64,000 nt of DNA from Lentilactobacillus sp. Marseille-Q4993 (lineage in GTDB: Bacteria; Bacillota; Bacilli; Lactobacillales; Lactobacillaceae). A program made the translations under genes and the position numbers. Below the pieces are notes generated by a model, which saw nothing but the letters and a program-made list of their open reading frames with translations, ran no database searches and had not been told where the DNA came from. Each line of letters opens with the position of its first letter. The stretch's first letter is position 1. The stretch covers positions 1 through 64,000 of the forward strand of contig NZ_CATNVB010000008.1 of the NCBI RefSeq assembly GCF_951230165.1, read 5' to 3'. Positions 18,832 to 33,731 of this stretch are shown here, one piece after another.

Positions 18832-19434
18832 ATGAAACGAAAGAGAACAAACACTTTTCGATTCAGCATGTTAGCAATGTTCATTGCAATCATATTTTTA
18901 CAAACATCAATCCCAATGATTGGTTACATTCCAATTGGTCCACTTGAAATAACAATTATTCAAGTCACTGTTGTTGTTGCAACCATGCTGATGGGCATAA
19001 AAGACGGTGCTATCATTGGTGGAGTTTGGGGACTGATTACCTTTATTAGAGCTTTTGCTTGGCCAACTAGTCCAATGGCTGCTTTGGTATTTGTTAATCC
19101 AGTGGTTTCAATTCTACCTAGGATTTTAATTGCGGTTGTTGCTGGGTATACTTTTAAAGCAATGATTAATATGATCAAAAATGAGACAACCCGATTGGCG
19201 ATTGCCGCAATTCTTGGAAGCCTTACTAACACTGTGTTAGTTTTAGGATTAATCTATATTTTTTATCGGTCAAACGCTCCTCAACTGTACCAAGTTAACG
19301 TCAAGGAATTGCTTCCTTATTTACTTGGAGTTGTGGGTACTAATGGGATTCCAGAGGCAATTTTTAGTGGGGTGGTAACTCCGCTAATTGTTATTCCTTT
19401 GCAAAAAGCATTTAAGGCTAAATTGGCAAAATAA
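18832..19434 (+). CDS. ECF transporter S component, substrate unknown
   Basis: This 200-aa protein is almost entirely hydrophobic with about six membrane segments. Helix 1 carries the AMFIA pattern (AxxxA) with which S components dock on EcfT, and the segment IGYIPIGPLEITIIQVTVVV is characteristic of this family. The shape IPxGP...MGIKDGAIIGGVWGL recalls pantothenate-type S components, but I would not assign a vitamin. It has its own -10 element (TATAAT, 18802-18807) and a GGAGG site. It probably uses the EcfA1-A2-T motor encoded about 2 kb upstream. Confidence 0.85.
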   Translation: MKRKRTNTFRFSMLAMFIAIIFLQTSIPMIGYIPIGPLEITIIQVTVVVATMLMGIKDGAIIGGVWGLITFIRAFAWPTSPMAALVFVNPVVSILPRILIAVVAGYTFKAMINMIKNETTRLAIAAILGSLTNTVLVLGLIYIFYRSNAPQLYQVNVKELLPYLLGVVGTNGIPEAIFSGVVTPLIVIPLQKAFKAKLAK

Positions 19435-19465
19435 AAAAGCCATCCCAGTAATATGGAATGGCTTA
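19434..19465 (-). terminator. Terminator for the - strand DUF2187-like gene
   Basis: AAGCCATCCCA pairs with TGGAATGGCTT around a short loop with one mismatch. Read on the - strand it is followed by six Ts, so it mainly ends the gene at 19477-19752; it may also slow transcription from the S component gene. Confidence 0.75.
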
Positions 19466-19476
19466 AATATTAATCT

Positions 19477-19752
19477 TTATTTTTTGCTATCTTTTTCATC
19501 ATCATCTTCGTCATCGTCAGTTTCAACTTTTGGCGCTGCCTTGATCATTTTGAGGTGCTGGTTATTGATAACTACCTTATTGTGGTACTTATCGATAATC
19601 TCAGGATCATCTGACTCAAAGGTGATTAAAAATGAGTTGGTGTATCCTTTGTCGATAAATCCGTGAAAAGTTTTCTTTTCAATTTTGAAAGCAACTTCAT
19701 CACCAACGTTGAATTTAGCTTGAGCTTCTGAAATTTCAGTATTTTTTGCCAA
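19477..19752 (-). CDS. Small DUF2187-like protein
   Basis: This 91-aa soluble protein starts MAKNTEISEAQAKFNVGDEV and has a compact beta-rich core (VAFKIEKKTFHGFIDKGYTN, then FLITFESDDPEIIDKYHNKV) followed by an acidic tail rich in Asp and Glu ending DSKK. It resembles the small DUF2187 family of Firmicutes, whose function is unknown. The TTG at 19752 has GGAGA upstream. An in-frame ATG at 19782 coincides with the predicted transcription start and is rejected. Confidence 0.75.
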   Translation of the reverse strand: MAKNTEISEAQAKFNVGDEVAFKIEKKTFHGFIDKGYTNSFLITFESDDPEIIDKYHNKVVINNQHLKMIKAAPKVETDDDEDDDEKDSKK

Positions 19753-19787
19753 GTTTTTACATCTCCAGACTGTAAGTATCAAATGAT

Positions 19788-19816
19788 AAAATAACGGAAA
19801 ATAACCAATTTGTCAA
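19788..19816 (-). promoter_or_regulatory. Promoter of the DUF2187-like gene
   Basis: On the - strand a perfect TTGACA is followed after 17 bp by TATTTT. It would start transcription close to 19781, leaving about 29 nt before the TTG start. Confidence 0.6.
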
Positions 19817-19836
19817 ACATATTGATAGAAAACAAA

Positions 19837-19865
19837 TTGTTTTTCCCAATAATTCCATGTAGAAT
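19837..19865 (+). promoter_or_regulatory. Promoter of the glucosaminidase-xpt unit
   Basis: TTGTTT (19837-19842) and TAGAAT (19860-19865) are separated by 17 bp. The start would be about 25 nt before the TTG of the next gene. It is divergent from the DUF2187-like promoter. Confidence 0.5.
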
Positions 19866-19895
19866 TAATTTATTATAAGAAGGATTGAAATCTAT

Positions 19896-21118
<1,223 letters not shown>

Positions 21119-21160
21119 GTTTACAATTAATTGTAGATTATTAAGAAAGAAGTGAGTGGG

Positions 21161-22321
21161 TTGGCCAATAATAATTATCTATATCCAAACCAAGTAATTG
21201 GAATTATCGGGGAAAGTTTTAGCAACCTCTCACTTGTAAGTGCTGCTAAAAAAATGGGCTTCAAAGTAGCTTTGTATAGTAAGGACGATGAGTCCGACGT
21301 AGCTCAATTATCTGACTACAATTATGTTGGAAGTTATGCGGATGAGGAATCGTTAAAGATGTTTGCTGAACGATGCGACATTGTTATCTATAACAACGAC
21401 CAAATCAGTGCATCTGTAATTGACTATATTTCCCAGTACACTAACGTTCCGCAGCAATCGACCTTACTAGATATTAATCAAGATCGATTAATGGAACGGA
21501 GCTTTTTTGAAACGTTAAATATCAATATGGTCCCTTATTCAACTATCATCAACCTTGAGGACTTATATCAGTCCCTAAATTCGATTGGGTATCCAGCGAT
21601 TTTAAAGCCAATTCAAAAGGGAATCGCTGGCACTAGGGAGTTACTGATTCGTAACCAAACGGACGTGGTTGGAGCGTCAGGATTACTAGATTTAGGAACA
21701 TATATTTTGGAGTCGTACGTTAAGCACGACATTGACTACACGGTAGTTGCCACTAGAAGTGCTGATGGGAATCGAATCATCTTCCCAGTGGTTGAAGATA
21801 TGTATGATGAGAATCGATTGGTTACTTCTTTCACGCCTGCGAAAATTAATGGTAGTTTGGAAAAGGAAATAACCCGGATAACTAATGAAATTGCTAATAA
21901 TTTAGATTATGTTGGGACATTCGAAGTTTCGTTCTTTGTGTCTGAGGGTGGCTCAATTTACATCAACAAGATAGCACCTAACCTTGGAATGGCAGGTCTT
22001 GTCTTCGAGTATGCGTTAAGCATTGGTCAGTTTGAGCAACATTTAAGAGCAGTTGCTGGCTTACCACTTTCAAAACCAATCAAGGGAATTCCGACAGTTT
22101 TACAAGCAATTTTCAAAAATGATTATGCGCGAATCAAAACGCAGTGGGTAATTAAGGATAATTGGCATTTCAGTTTTTATGGAATTGATAGTGATACGAG
22201 TTCACCGATTGGTCATATTTTGATTCCAACAGAATCAATTCCTGATACTCTGATGCAACTTGAAGGAACCAATATTTGGAGCCAGGTTGATTTTAAATCG
22301 AAGTATGAAAAAATGAGATAG
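21161..22321 (+). CDS. PurK-like ATP-grasp protein with eroded motifs
   Basis: This protein of about 386 aa has the layout of N5-carboxyaminoimidazole ribonucleotide synthase (PurK): an N-terminal nucleotide-binding fold (QVIGIIGESFSNLSLVSAAK), an ATP-grasp middle, and the C-terminal SIGQFEQHLRAVAGLPL signature. The glycine-rich segment after the first ATP-grasp lysine is not conserved (KPIQKGIAGTRELLIRNQ), and NEIAPR has become NKIAPN. No other purine synthesis gene is nearby. It may be a paralogue with a changed role. The start is either TTG 21161 or GTG 21152; both have weak ribosome binding sites. Confidence 0.8.
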   Translation: MANNNYLYPNQVIGIIGESFSNLSLVSAAKKMGFKVALYSKDDESDVAQLSDYNYVGSYADEESLKMFAERCDIVIYNNDQISASVIDYISQYTNVPQQSTLLDINQDRLMERSFFETLNINMVPYSTIINLEDLYQSLNSIGYPAILKPIQKGIAGTRELLIRNQTDVVGASGLLDLGTYILESYVKHDIDYTVVATRSADGNRIIFPVVEDMYDENRLVTSFTPAKINGSLEKEITRITNEIANNLDYVGTFEVSFFVSEGGSIYINKIAPNLGMAGLVFEYALSIGQFEQHLRAVAGLPLSKPIKGIPTVLQAIFKNDYARIKTQWVIKDNWHFSFYGIDSDTSSPIGHILIPTESIPDTLMQLEGTNIWSQVDFKSKYEKMR

Positions 22322-22361
22322 CTTATAGTTATCGATAGATATAAATTTAATAACGACAACT

Positions 22362-22403
22362 AATGGGTAAATATTTTCTTGATGGAAATAGTTGCCCATT
22401 TTT
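22362..22403 (+). terminator. Terminator after the PurK-like gene
   Basis: AATGGGTAA (22362-22370) pairs with TTGCCCATT (22392-22400), with further pairing inside (TATTTTC/GGAAATA), and runs into a short T tract. It isolates the xpt unit from pcrA. Confidence 0.8.
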
Positions 22404-22472
22404 GCTGATTTATCAAGTGATTTGACCCTAATTCCGCTCGTGAATGGGCAAGCGAAGAACCACTATTTTTGA

Positions 22473-22478
22473 TATAAT
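22473..22478 (+). promoter_or_regulatory. -10 element of the pcrA-ligA-camS unit
   Basis: A perfect TATAAT lies 35 nt before the chosen pcrA start. No good -35 hexamer is visible at 16-18 bp, so the promoter is supported by its -10 only. Confidence 0.45.
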
Positions 22479-22512
22479 TGATTGGATAATTGACGAGAGG
22501 ATGAAACTTAAA

Positions 22513-26792
<4,280 letters not shown>

Positions 26793-26809
26793 TTCGGAGG
26801 ATAAATTTC

Positions 26810-27931
26810 GTGAAAAAAATAGTTCTATCCATCTCAATAATGTTGTGTGGAATTTTACTGGCAGCGTGTGGTAGTGCGGATAATCTTAAGTCTGATAATA
26901 CATCTGATACGAGCAAAAAGACTCAACTGACGGGACAAACTAACAAGGGATACTACCAAGGAGTCATTAAAAATGGCCATTATCAAACCAGTAAATCCCG
27001 TGGAGTTAGTGTTTCTCAAATTTCAAACCAGTTTAATATCAAAGGGTTTGAGAATGGTTTGCTAGATATTTCAAAGGATCAGTTTTCAACAAATAAATAT
27101 GTTTTCCAAGAAGGTCAGTATTTATCGACTGGCACGGTTACTAATTGGCTGGGAAGAAAGACCAAAAAGAATCCTACTGGTCTAAATCCAACTAGTAAGA
27201 ATTCAGCAACTCCTAGTTATTTGGCTCAAATCAATGAGATGGACTTTATGACCCAGCAGGGAAAGAAGTTATCCTTGTCGGGAATGACAATTGGGCTAGG
27301 TATTAATTCGGTTTATTATTACAAAAAAACTACTGATGGACCAACGTACTCTAAGGATTTAACTAATGCTCAAATTCAAAGCCAAGGTAAGGAAATTGCT
27401 AATAAAGTACTTCAACGGCTTAGAGCTAAGAAGTCACTGAAGAATATTCCAATTGTGATTGCGTTGTATAAACAAGCATCTGACGATAGTTTGGTTGGTG
27501 GAAATTTCTTCAGTTATTCAGTCAATAACTCTAATAGTAAAACCGTTTCTGATTGGAAGAAAATTAATCAGAAGAACTACGTCTTTCCAATCCAATCTGG
27601 AAAGAAAACTCCTAATAAAAATGATGAAGATGCATTTGAGAACTTTAAATCACAGATTCAATCATTTTTCCCTAATCTAAGTGGAGTAACAGCTCAAGCT
27701 CAGTACACTGATGGTACGCTATCAGGGATGAACGTGAATATTACAACTCAATTTTACAGCCAGACTGAGATTATTAGTTTTACCCAGTATGTACAGCAAG
27801 CAGCTCAGAAGTATTTGCCAGGAACAGCACCAATCGATATTCAGATTCAATCGACGAATGATATTCAAAGTTTCTTGAGTCGTGGTTCGGGCGAGAAGAG
27901 CTTCTCAGCCCACATCTTTAATAGTTATTGA
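26810..27931 (+). CDS. camS: CamS family lipoprotein
   Basis: This 373-aa protein has a lipoprotein signal peptide with lipobox LAAC (Cys about residue 20) followed by a Ser/Thr/Asp-rich linker. The body matches the CamS family, known from enterococci and staphylococci as precursors of sex pheromone peptides released from the signal sequence. Whether a peptide pheromone is made here is unknown. Start is GTG behind CGGAGG, 17 nt after ligA. A GGGCGAGAAG/CTTCTCAGCCC hairpin lies in the last codons, without a T tract. Confidence 0.92.
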   Translation: MKKIVLSISIMLCGILLAACGSADNLKSDNTSDTSKKTQLTGQTNKGYYQGVIKNGHYQTSKSRGVSVSQISNQFNIKGFENGLLDISKDQFSTNKYVFQEGQYLSTGTVTNWLGRKTKKNPTGLNPTSKNSATPSYLAQINEMDFMTQQGKKLSLSGMTIGLGINSVYYYKKTTDGPTYSKDLTNAQIQSQGKEIANKVLQRLRAKKSLKNIPIVIALYKQASDDSLVGGNFFSYSVNNSNSKTVSDWKKINQKNYVFPIQSGKKTPNKNDEDAFENFKSQIQSFFPNLSGVTAQAQYTDGTLSGMNVNITTQFYSQTEIISFTQYVQQAAQKYLPGTAPIDIQIQSTNDIQSFLSRGSGEKSFSAHIFNSY

Positions 27932-27958
27932 TTTAGAGCTTAGTTTATATGGTAAAAT
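27928..27958 (+). promoter_or_regulatory. Candidate promoter of gatCAB
   Basis: TTGATT (27928-27933) and TAAAAT (27953-27958) are 19 bp apart, slightly long, just after the camS stop. It would give a leader of about 25 nt. Confidence 0.4.
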
Positions 27959-27990
27959 GACAAATGTTATATAGGAAAGGACGATGAGCG

Positions 27991-28302
27991 ATGAGTGAAC
28001 AAATTTCTGAAGATCAAGTGAAGCACGTTGCGGAACTTGCAAAACTAAAAATCGATGATGATCAGCTGCCATACTTTACTACGCAGTTAGATAAGATTAT
28101 CGGTTTATTTGAAACACTGAGTGAGGTAGATACCGATGGGGTTGAGCCTACCAGCAGTGTGACTGATCAGCTTAACACAATGCGGGAGGACGTAGCTGAT
28201 AACTGGAATCAACGTGAAGAATTATTAGCTAATGCTCCCGATGCCGAGAAAGGCTATATTAAGGTGCCATCAATCATCGATGAAAGTGGGGATAACGAAT
28301 AA
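27991..28302 (+). CDS. gatC: Asp/Glu-tRNA amidotransferase subunit C
   Basis: GatC (103 aa) holds the A and B subunits of the amidotransferase together. The N-terminal part [20 protein letters not shown] and the central [15 protein letters not shown] and MREDV stretch are typical. AAAGGA precedes the ATG. The stop overlaps the gatA start by one base. Confidence 0.96.
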   Translation: MSEQISEDQVKHVAELAKLKIDDDQLPYFTTQLDKIIGLFETLSEVDTDGVEPTSSVTDQLNTMREDVADNWNQREELLANAPDAEKGYIKVPSIIDESGDNE

Positions 28303-29765
28303 TGAACTATTTTGATCACTCACTAAGTGATATCCATGAACAATTAGTTAAAAAGGAAATCACATCCGAGGACCTAACTAAGGAAACATTGAGTAACATC
28401 CATGAAGTCGATAATGATATCAATGCCTTTATTACAATTGATGATGAAGGTGCTTTGGCAAAGGCTAAGAAGGCTGATGAAAAGGGAATCGACGCAGATA
28501 ACCTATTGTCAGGAATGCCAGTAGCAATCAAGGATAATCTTGTTACCAAAGGTTTAAAGACAACTGCCGCTTCAAAGATTCTTGAAAACTTCAAACCAAT
28601 CTATACTGCAACCGCAGTTGAAAAGTTGGAGGCATTGAACGCCGTAAACGTTGGTAAAACCAACATGGATGAGTTTGCCATGGGTGGATCAACTGAAAAT
28701 TCAGCTTTTAAGATTACTCACAACCCTTGGGATACTACTAAGGTTCCTGGTGGTTCATCAGGTGGATCAGCCGCGTCAGTTGCAGCTGGTGAAGTATTGG
28801 TAGCTCTTGGTTCGGATACTGGTGGTTCAATCAGACAACCAGCTTCATTTAACGGAGTTGTTGGAATGAAGCCTACATACGGCCGAGTTTCACGTTGGGG
28901 CCTAATTGCCTTTGGTTCATCTCTCGATCAAATTGGTCCGATTACTAGAAACGTGGCAGATAATGCAACTGTCCTTAACGCAATTTCAGGTCATGATACT
29001 CACGATATGACAAGTTCGACCAAAGATGTCCCAGACTTTACCAGCACTCTAAACAGTGGGGTAAAGGGGCTTAGAATTGGAATTCCTAAGGAGTTCATGG
29101 CTGCCGGAATTAACGACGATGTTAAAAAAGTTGTCTTAGATGCTGCTGAAACTTATAAAAAACTTGGCGCCACAGTTGAGGAAGTTTCGTTACCTCACAC
29201 AAAGTATGGGGTTGCGGCTTATTACATCATTTCTTCATCAGAAGCATCATCAAACTTGCAACGATTTGATGGAATTCGCTACGGCCATCGTTCACAAGAT
29301 GCTAAGAATCTTGAGGAACTTTACGTTAAATCTCGGTCTGAAGGCTTTGGTGATGAAGTTAAACGTCGGATCATGCTCGGAACCTTCTCATTGTCAGCTG
29401 GGTTTTACGATGCATACTTTAAGAAGGCAGCTCAAGTAAGAACGTTGATGATCAATGACTTTACAAATGCCTTTAAAGACTTTGATTTGATTTTAGCTCC
29501 AACTGCCCCAACTCCAGCTTATGGAATTGGTGAAGATGTGTCTGATCCAATGACGATGTACATGAATGATGTTTTGACATTACCAGTTAACCTTGCAGGA
29601 TTACCAGGAATGTCAATTCCAGCTGGATTCTCAAACGGATTACCAGTCGGTGTTCAATTGATTGGTCGACCATACGATGAACTTACAATTTACCAAGCCG
29701 GAAATGCATTCGAACAAAGCACCGACTTTCATAAGCAAACACCAAAGATGGGAGGAAACAACTAA
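28302..29765 (+). CDS. gatA: Asp/Glu-tRNA amidotransferase subunit A
   Basis: GatA (487 aa) is the glutaminase that releases ammonia for conversion of Glu-tRNA(Gln) to Gln-tRNA(Gln), and Asp-tRNA(Asn) to Asn-tRNA(Asn) where needed. It is an amidase-signature enzyme with the Ser-cisSer-Lys triad: Lys77 in AIKDNL, and the two serines in [16 protein letters not shown] and [11 protein letters not shown]. It overlaps gatC and gatB by one base each, so the three are translated together. Confidence 0.98.
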   Translation: MNYFDHSLSDIHEQLVKKEITSEDLTKETLSNIHEVDNDINAFITIDDEGALAKAKKADEKGIDADNLLSGMPVAIKDNLVTKGLKTTAASKILENFKPIYTATAVEKLEALNAVNVGKTNMDEFAMGGSTENSAFKITHNPWDTTKVPGGSSGGSAASVAAGEVLVALGSDTGGSIRQPASFNGVVGMKPTYGRVSRWGLIAFGSSLDQIGPITRNVADNATVLNAISGHDTHDMTSSTKDVPDFTSTLNSGVKGLRIGIPKEFMAAGINDDVKKVVLDAAETYKKLGATVEEVSLPHTKYGVAAYYIISSSEASSNLQRFDGIRYGHRSQDAKNLEELYVKSRSEGFGDEVKRRIMLGTFSLSAGFYDAYFKKAAQVRTLMINDFTNAFKDFDLILAPTAPTPAYGIGEDVSDPMTMYMNDVLTLPVNLAGLPGMSIPAGFSNGLPVGVQLIGRPYDELTIYQAGNAFEQSTDFHKQTPKMGGNN

Positions 29766-31186
29766 TGAATTTTGAAACAACGATTGGACTAGAAGTCCAC
29801 GTAGAGCTCAAAACAAATTCAAAGATTTTTAGTCCTTCTCCAGTAGAATTTGGTGATGATCCAAACTCAAACACTAACGTTATTGATTGGGGTTATCCTG
29901 GAGTTTTGCCTTCTACCAATAAGGGAGTTGTTGAATCAGGAATCAAGGCAGCCTTAGCTTTGCATGCTGATATCGAAAGACATCCTCATTTTGATCGGAA
30001 GAACTACTTTTACCCAGATAATCCAAAAGCTTACCAAATCACTGAATCAGAAACACCACTTGGCCACGATGGCTGGGTTGAAATTGACGTTGATGGTAAG
30101 AAGAAAAAAATCGGAATTGCCGAGATGCATATCGAAGAAGATGCCGGTAAAAACACCCACGGTGATGGCTATTCATACGTTGATTTAAACCGTCAGGGTA
30201 CGCCACTTGTTGAAATCGTTTCTAAGCCCGATATTGCTTCTCCCGATGAGGCATATGCCTACCTTGAAGAATTACGTCAACAGATTCAGTTTACTGGAAT
30301 CTCGGACGTTAAAATGGAAGAAGGATCAATGCGGGTTGACGTTAACATCTCGATTCGTCCAGTTGGCCAGAAGGAGTACGGTGTTAAGACTGAGTTGAAG
30401 AACTTAAACTCATTCAATTACGTTCGCAAAGGCCTTGCTTACGAAGAACAACGCCAACAACGAGTTTTAATGTCTGGTGGAACGATTCGTCAGGAAACAA
30501 GACGATTCGATGAAACTACTGGTCAAACGATTTTGATGCGGGTTAAGGAAGGTTCTGACGATTATCGTTACTTCCCAGAACCAGATTTACCCGTACTAGA
30601 TATTTCGCAAGATTGGATCGATTCAATTAATTCTGAAATGCCTGAAGCTCCTGGAAAACGTCGTGATCGTTACGTAAATGAATTAGGAATTACTGATTAC
30701 GATGCTATGGTTTTGACTCAGACTAAGGAAATGTCAGATTTCTATGACCAAATGATTGCTCAGGGGGCTGACGCTAAGTTAGCTGCCAATTACCTTCAGG
30801 GTGATGTAAATGCCTATCTGAATGATAATCAAGTCGATTTACAGAATACTGATATTACGCCAGAACACCTAGCTACTATGGTTAAGTTGATTACTGATGG
30901 AACGATTTCATCTAAGATGGCCAAAAAGGTCTTTAAGGCAGTTACTCAAGGCAAAGAGCCTAAGCAATTCGTTGAAGAAAAGGGAATGGTTCAACTGTCA
31001 GATCCTGCCAAACTTCAACCAATCGTTGATGAGGTAGTTGCTGCAAATCCTCAATCAGTTGAAGATTTCCATAATGGTAAGGATCGGGCCATTGGCTTCT
31101 TGGTTGGTCAAATTATGAAACAAACACAAGGTAAAGCCAACCCACAAGTGGTTAACAAATTACTAGTAGATACTATGAATAAGTAA
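29765..31186 (+). CDS. gatB: Asp/Glu-tRNA amidotransferase subunit B
   Basis: GatB (473 aa) binds the mischarged tRNA and performs the kinase and transamidation steps. It starts [20 protein letters not shown] and contains the catalytic-cradle segments [15 protein letters not shown] and [16 protein letters not shown], with a YqeY-like tail domain near the C-terminus. GGAGG inside the end of gatA serves as ribosome binding site. Confidence 0.98.
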   Translation: MNFETTIGLEVHVELKTNSKIFSPSPVEFGDDPNSNTNVIDWGYPGVLPSTNKGVVESGIKAALALHADIERHPHFDRKNYFYPDNPKAYQITESETPLGHDGWVEIDVDGKKKKIGIAEMHIEEDAGKNTHGDGYSYVDLNRQGTPLVEIVSKPDIASPDEAYAYLEELRQQIQFTGISDVKMEEGSMRVDVNISIRPVGQKEYGVKTELKNLNSFNYVRKGLAYEEQRQQRVLMSGGTIRQETRRFDETTGQTILMRVKEGSDDYRYFPEPDLPVLDISQDWIDSINSEMPEAPGKRRDRYVNELGITDYDAMVLTQTKEMSDFYDQMIAQGADAKLAANYLQGDVNAYLNDNQVDLQNTDITPEHLATMVKLITDGTISSKMAKKVFKAVTQGKEPKQFVEEKGMVQLSDPAKLQPIVDEVVAANPQSVEDFHNGKDRAIGFLVGQIMKQTQGKANPQVVNKLLVDTMNK

Positions 31187-31206
31187 AGAGAAACAGAGGT
31201 TTAGGG

Positions 31207-32205
31207 ATGCGAAAACGTGCCAGAATCATATATAATCCTACATCCGGAAGAGAGCTAGTTAAGCAAAAACTCGTTGATATTCTTAATGTTTTTGAACAAG
31301 CAGGATACGAAACGAGCGCTTTTGCTACGACTCCAGCAGAAAATTCGGCTAGGGATGAGGCACATCGAGCAGGTAAGGACGGTTTTGATTTAATCGTTGC
31401 TGCGGGTGGTGACGGAACCATCAATGAAGTTGTTAATGGAGTCGCTCCATTAAAGAAACGACCAAAGATGGCAATTATTCCCGCGGGAACAACTAATGAC
31501 TACGCTAGGGCGTTGCATATTCCACGCGAAGATCCGGTTGAAGCTGCCAAGGTTGTTTTGAAAAATCAGACTATTAATATGGATATTGGTAAGGCAGGAA
31601 AGAGTTATTTTATCAATATTGCAGCGGGCGGTCTGCTGACAGAACTTACCTACGATGTCCCTTCCAATCTTAAAACGGTTTTTGGGTATCTAGCATACCT
31701 GGTTAAGGGTGCTGAGTTATTACCAAGAATTAAGCTGATTGATATGGATATAAAGTATGATGATGGGGAATTTAAGGGAAAAGCCTCGATGTTCTTCCTG
31801 GCGTTAACCAATTCTGTTGGTGGGTTTGAACAGATTGTCCCAGATGCATCATTGGACGATGGCAAATTTACGCTGATCATTGTTAAGACTGCAAATCTAG
31901 TTGAAATTTTGCATCTAGTTTCTAAAGTCTTTAACGGTGGGAGCCATGTGAATGACCCTAGGATAATTTACAAAAAGACTCGTCAAGTTACCGCCAAACC
32001 GGTTCATGATCGGATGCAAATTAATCTTGATGGTGAATACGGTGGAGATGCACCAATGAAGTTTACTAATTTAAAGCAACATATTGCTATATTTGCGGAC
32101 ACGGATTCAATTCCAAACGAAGCATATGAGAACGATGAAGACCTGCTTTTTGCGGAAAAGAACTTTGTCGAGAATGTTGATCGTATCCCCGACGCAGATA
32201 AGTGA
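31207..32205 (+). CDS. dagK: Diacylglycerol kinase (DgkB type)
   Basis: This 332-aa soluble lipid kinase phosphorylates diacylglycerol, recycling it from lipoteichoic acid synthesis to phosphatidic acid. The N-terminal domain has the family motif VAAGGDGTINEVVNG, followed by IIPAGTTNDYARALHIP and the second-domain segment YFINIAAGG. It lies 20 nt behind gatB and likely shares its transcript, as in other lactobacilli. Confidence 0.93.
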   Translation: MRKRARIIYNPTSGRELVKQKLVDILNVFEQAGYETSAFATTPAENSARDEAHRAGKDGFDLIVAAGGDGTINEVVNGVAPLKKRPKMAIIPAGTTNDYARALHIPREDPVEAAKVVLKNQTINMDIGKAGKSYFINIAAGGLLTELTYDVPSNLKTVFGYLAYLVKGAELLPRIKLIDMDIKYDDGEFKGKASMFFLALTNSVGGFEQIVPDASLDDGKFTLIIVKTANLVEILHLVSKVFNGGSHVNDPRIIYKKTRQVTAKPVHDRMQINLDGEYGGDAPMKFTNLKQHIAIFADTDSIPNEAYENDEDLLFAEKNFVENVDRIPDADK

Positions 32206-32230
32206 TATAATTCAATAGGATTTTTAAAAT

Positions 32231-32269
32231 TGCGATTCGAAAAATTCGTTTCGCAGTTTTTGTTTTTTT
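32231..32269 (+). terminator. Terminator after dagK
   Basis: TGCGA (32231-32235) pairs with TCGCA (32251-32255), and inside CGAA (32238-32241) pairs with TTCG (32245-32248) across a TT/TT internal loop. Two T tracts follow. A TATAAT at 32206-32211 lies directly upstream, so the hairpin may also act within the rlmD leader. Confidence 0.7.
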
Positions 32270-32288
32270 AGAATGAAAAGGTGGATAA

Positions 32289-33656
32289 ATGAAAATAGAA
32301 GTACCAGTTGAAAAGAATGAACAGTATGAAGTAACTATCGATGACTTAACTTATGAAGGAATGGGAGTAGCCAAAATTGACGACTTCCCAATCTTTATTG
32401 AAAATACGCTGCCAACCGAAAAGGCGTTGATTCAAGTTATTAAAGTAAAGAAGAGCTTTGCTTATGGTCGACTTATCAAGTTGATCACTAAAAGCAAGGA
32501 TAGAGTGGAGCTTGTCAACAAGACATACACTCAAACTGGGATTGCCCCACTACAGCATTTGGCTTATGAATCACAACTAAAGTTTAAGCAGCATCAAATT
32601 GAAGTTGATTTTCAAAAGGCTAAGTATCCAGTGGAAGTAGACCCAACGATTGGGATGGAAAAGCCTTATCAATATCGAAACAAGGCTCAAATTCCTGTCC
32701 GCAACGTTGATGGCCAGCTTGAAACCGGATTCTATCGGCGCCATTCTCACGATTTGGTTCCAATTGAGGACTTTTATATTCAGGATCCTAAAATCGATGA
32801 GGCAATTATCATTGTTCGGGATATTCTTAGAAAATTTGAAGTACCAGCATATGATGAAATCAAACATACAGGCGTTATCAGAAACGTCATGGTTCGCCGT
32901 GGCCATTACTCTGGTGAAATGATGATTGTTTTGATCACAAGAACTAAGAAGTTGCCTAGTGGTGATCAGATTGTTGAAGAAATTCGCAAGCAATTGCCTG
33001 AAATCAATAGTATTGTCCAAAACATCAATGAAAAGAAAACTAACGCATTGATGGGTCGGAAAAATGTTGTCCTATTTGGTTCAGAGAAAATCATTGATAA
33101 GTTGATGGGGTTGATGTTTGAAATCTCACCAACCTCGTTTTATCAAGTTAATCCGGTTCAAACCGAAAAGCTTTATTCGTTAGCAATTGAAAAGGCTAAA
33201 CTTAATAAAGATGATGTTGTTATTGATGCCTACTGTGGTATTGGTACGATTTCGTTAGCCGTCGCAAAGAAAGTTAAGCAAGTTTACGGAGTCGAAGTGG
33301 TTGAAGATGCGGTTCGGGATGCTAAACGTAACGCTAAGCTTAATGGCCTTGATAACGTTAGATTTGTTGCCAATCGGGCAGAAACCCAGATGGCCGAATG
33401 GCAAAAGCAGGGAATCAAACCTGACGTTGTGATTGTTGACCCACCTCGTAAGGGATTAGATGCTTCGTTGATCGATAGTATCGATGAAATGAATCCTGAA
33501 CGTGTGGTTTACGTCTCTTGCAACCCAGCAACTCTTACTAGGGATGTTAAGTTATTTGCTGATAAGGGATATAAATTGAATCAACCAATCCAACCGGTCG
33601 ATCAGTTCCCACAAACTACTCATATCGAATCAATTTCAGTTCTTGAAAGAGTGTAA
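32289..33656 (+). CDS. rlmD: 23S rRNA (uracil-C5)-methyltransferase, RlmD/RlmCD type
   Basis: This 455-aa enzyme methylates uracil C5 in 23S rRNA (U1939, or U747 plus U1939 in the Gram-positive RlmCD type). An N-terminal TRAM domain (VTIDDLTYEGMGVAKIDD) is followed by a SAM-dependent domain with DAYCGIGTISLAV and VVIVDPPRKGLD and the catalytic cysteine in VYVSCNPATLTRD. The usual iron-sulfur cysteine cluster between the TRAM and methylase domains is absent (residues 77-90 contain none). Exact target position cannot be told by sequence. Confidence 0.93.
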   Translation: MKIEVPVEKNEQYEVTIDDLTYEGMGVAKIDDFPIFIENTLPTEKALIQVIKVKKSFAYGRLIKLITKSKDRVELVNKTYTQTGIAPLQHLAYESQLKFKQHQIEVDFQKAKYPVEVDPTIGMEKPYQYRNKAQIPVRNVDGQLETGFYRRHSHDLVPIEDFYIQDPKIDEAIIIVRDILRKFEVPAYDEIKHTGVIRNVMVRRGHYSGEMMIVLITRTKKLPSGDQIVEEIRKQLPEINSIVQNINEKKTNALMGRKNVVLFGSEKIIDKLMGLMFEISPTSFYQVNPVQTEKLYSLAIEKAKLNKDDVVIDAYCGIGTISLAVAKKVKQVYGVEVVEDAVRDAKRNAKLNGLDNVRFVANRAETQMAEWQKQGIKPDVVIVDPPRKGLDASLIDSIDEMNPERVVYVSCNPATLTRDVKLFADKGYKLNQPIQPVDQFPQTTHIESISVLERV

Positions 33657-33662
33657 TATAAT

Positions 33663-33704
33663 AAAAGAGTAATGACGCAAACGTGCGTCGTTGCTCTTTT
33701 TTTG
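33663..33704 (+). terminator. Terminator after rlmD
   Basis: AAAGAG-TAA-TGACGCA pairs with TGCGTCG-TTG-CTCTTT around a 3-4 nt loop and runs into seven Ts. It is a strong, well-formed terminator. Confidence 0.9.
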
Positions 33705-33731
33705 TTGAACTTTTTTAAAATTAGGAAACCC

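Noticed and set aside
22444-22512. Longer pcrA beginning at ATG 22444
   Set aside because: It would start upstream of the TATAAT promoter element and adds a segment absent from PcrA proteins; TTG 22513 fits better.
27889-27911. Hairpin at the end of camS as a terminator
   Set aside because: The stem is good but no T tract follows, and it lies within the coding region.
32577-33020. 147-codon open frame on the - strand inside rlmD
   Set aside because: Composition follows the antisense of rlmD, and no start signal or family resemblance is seen.
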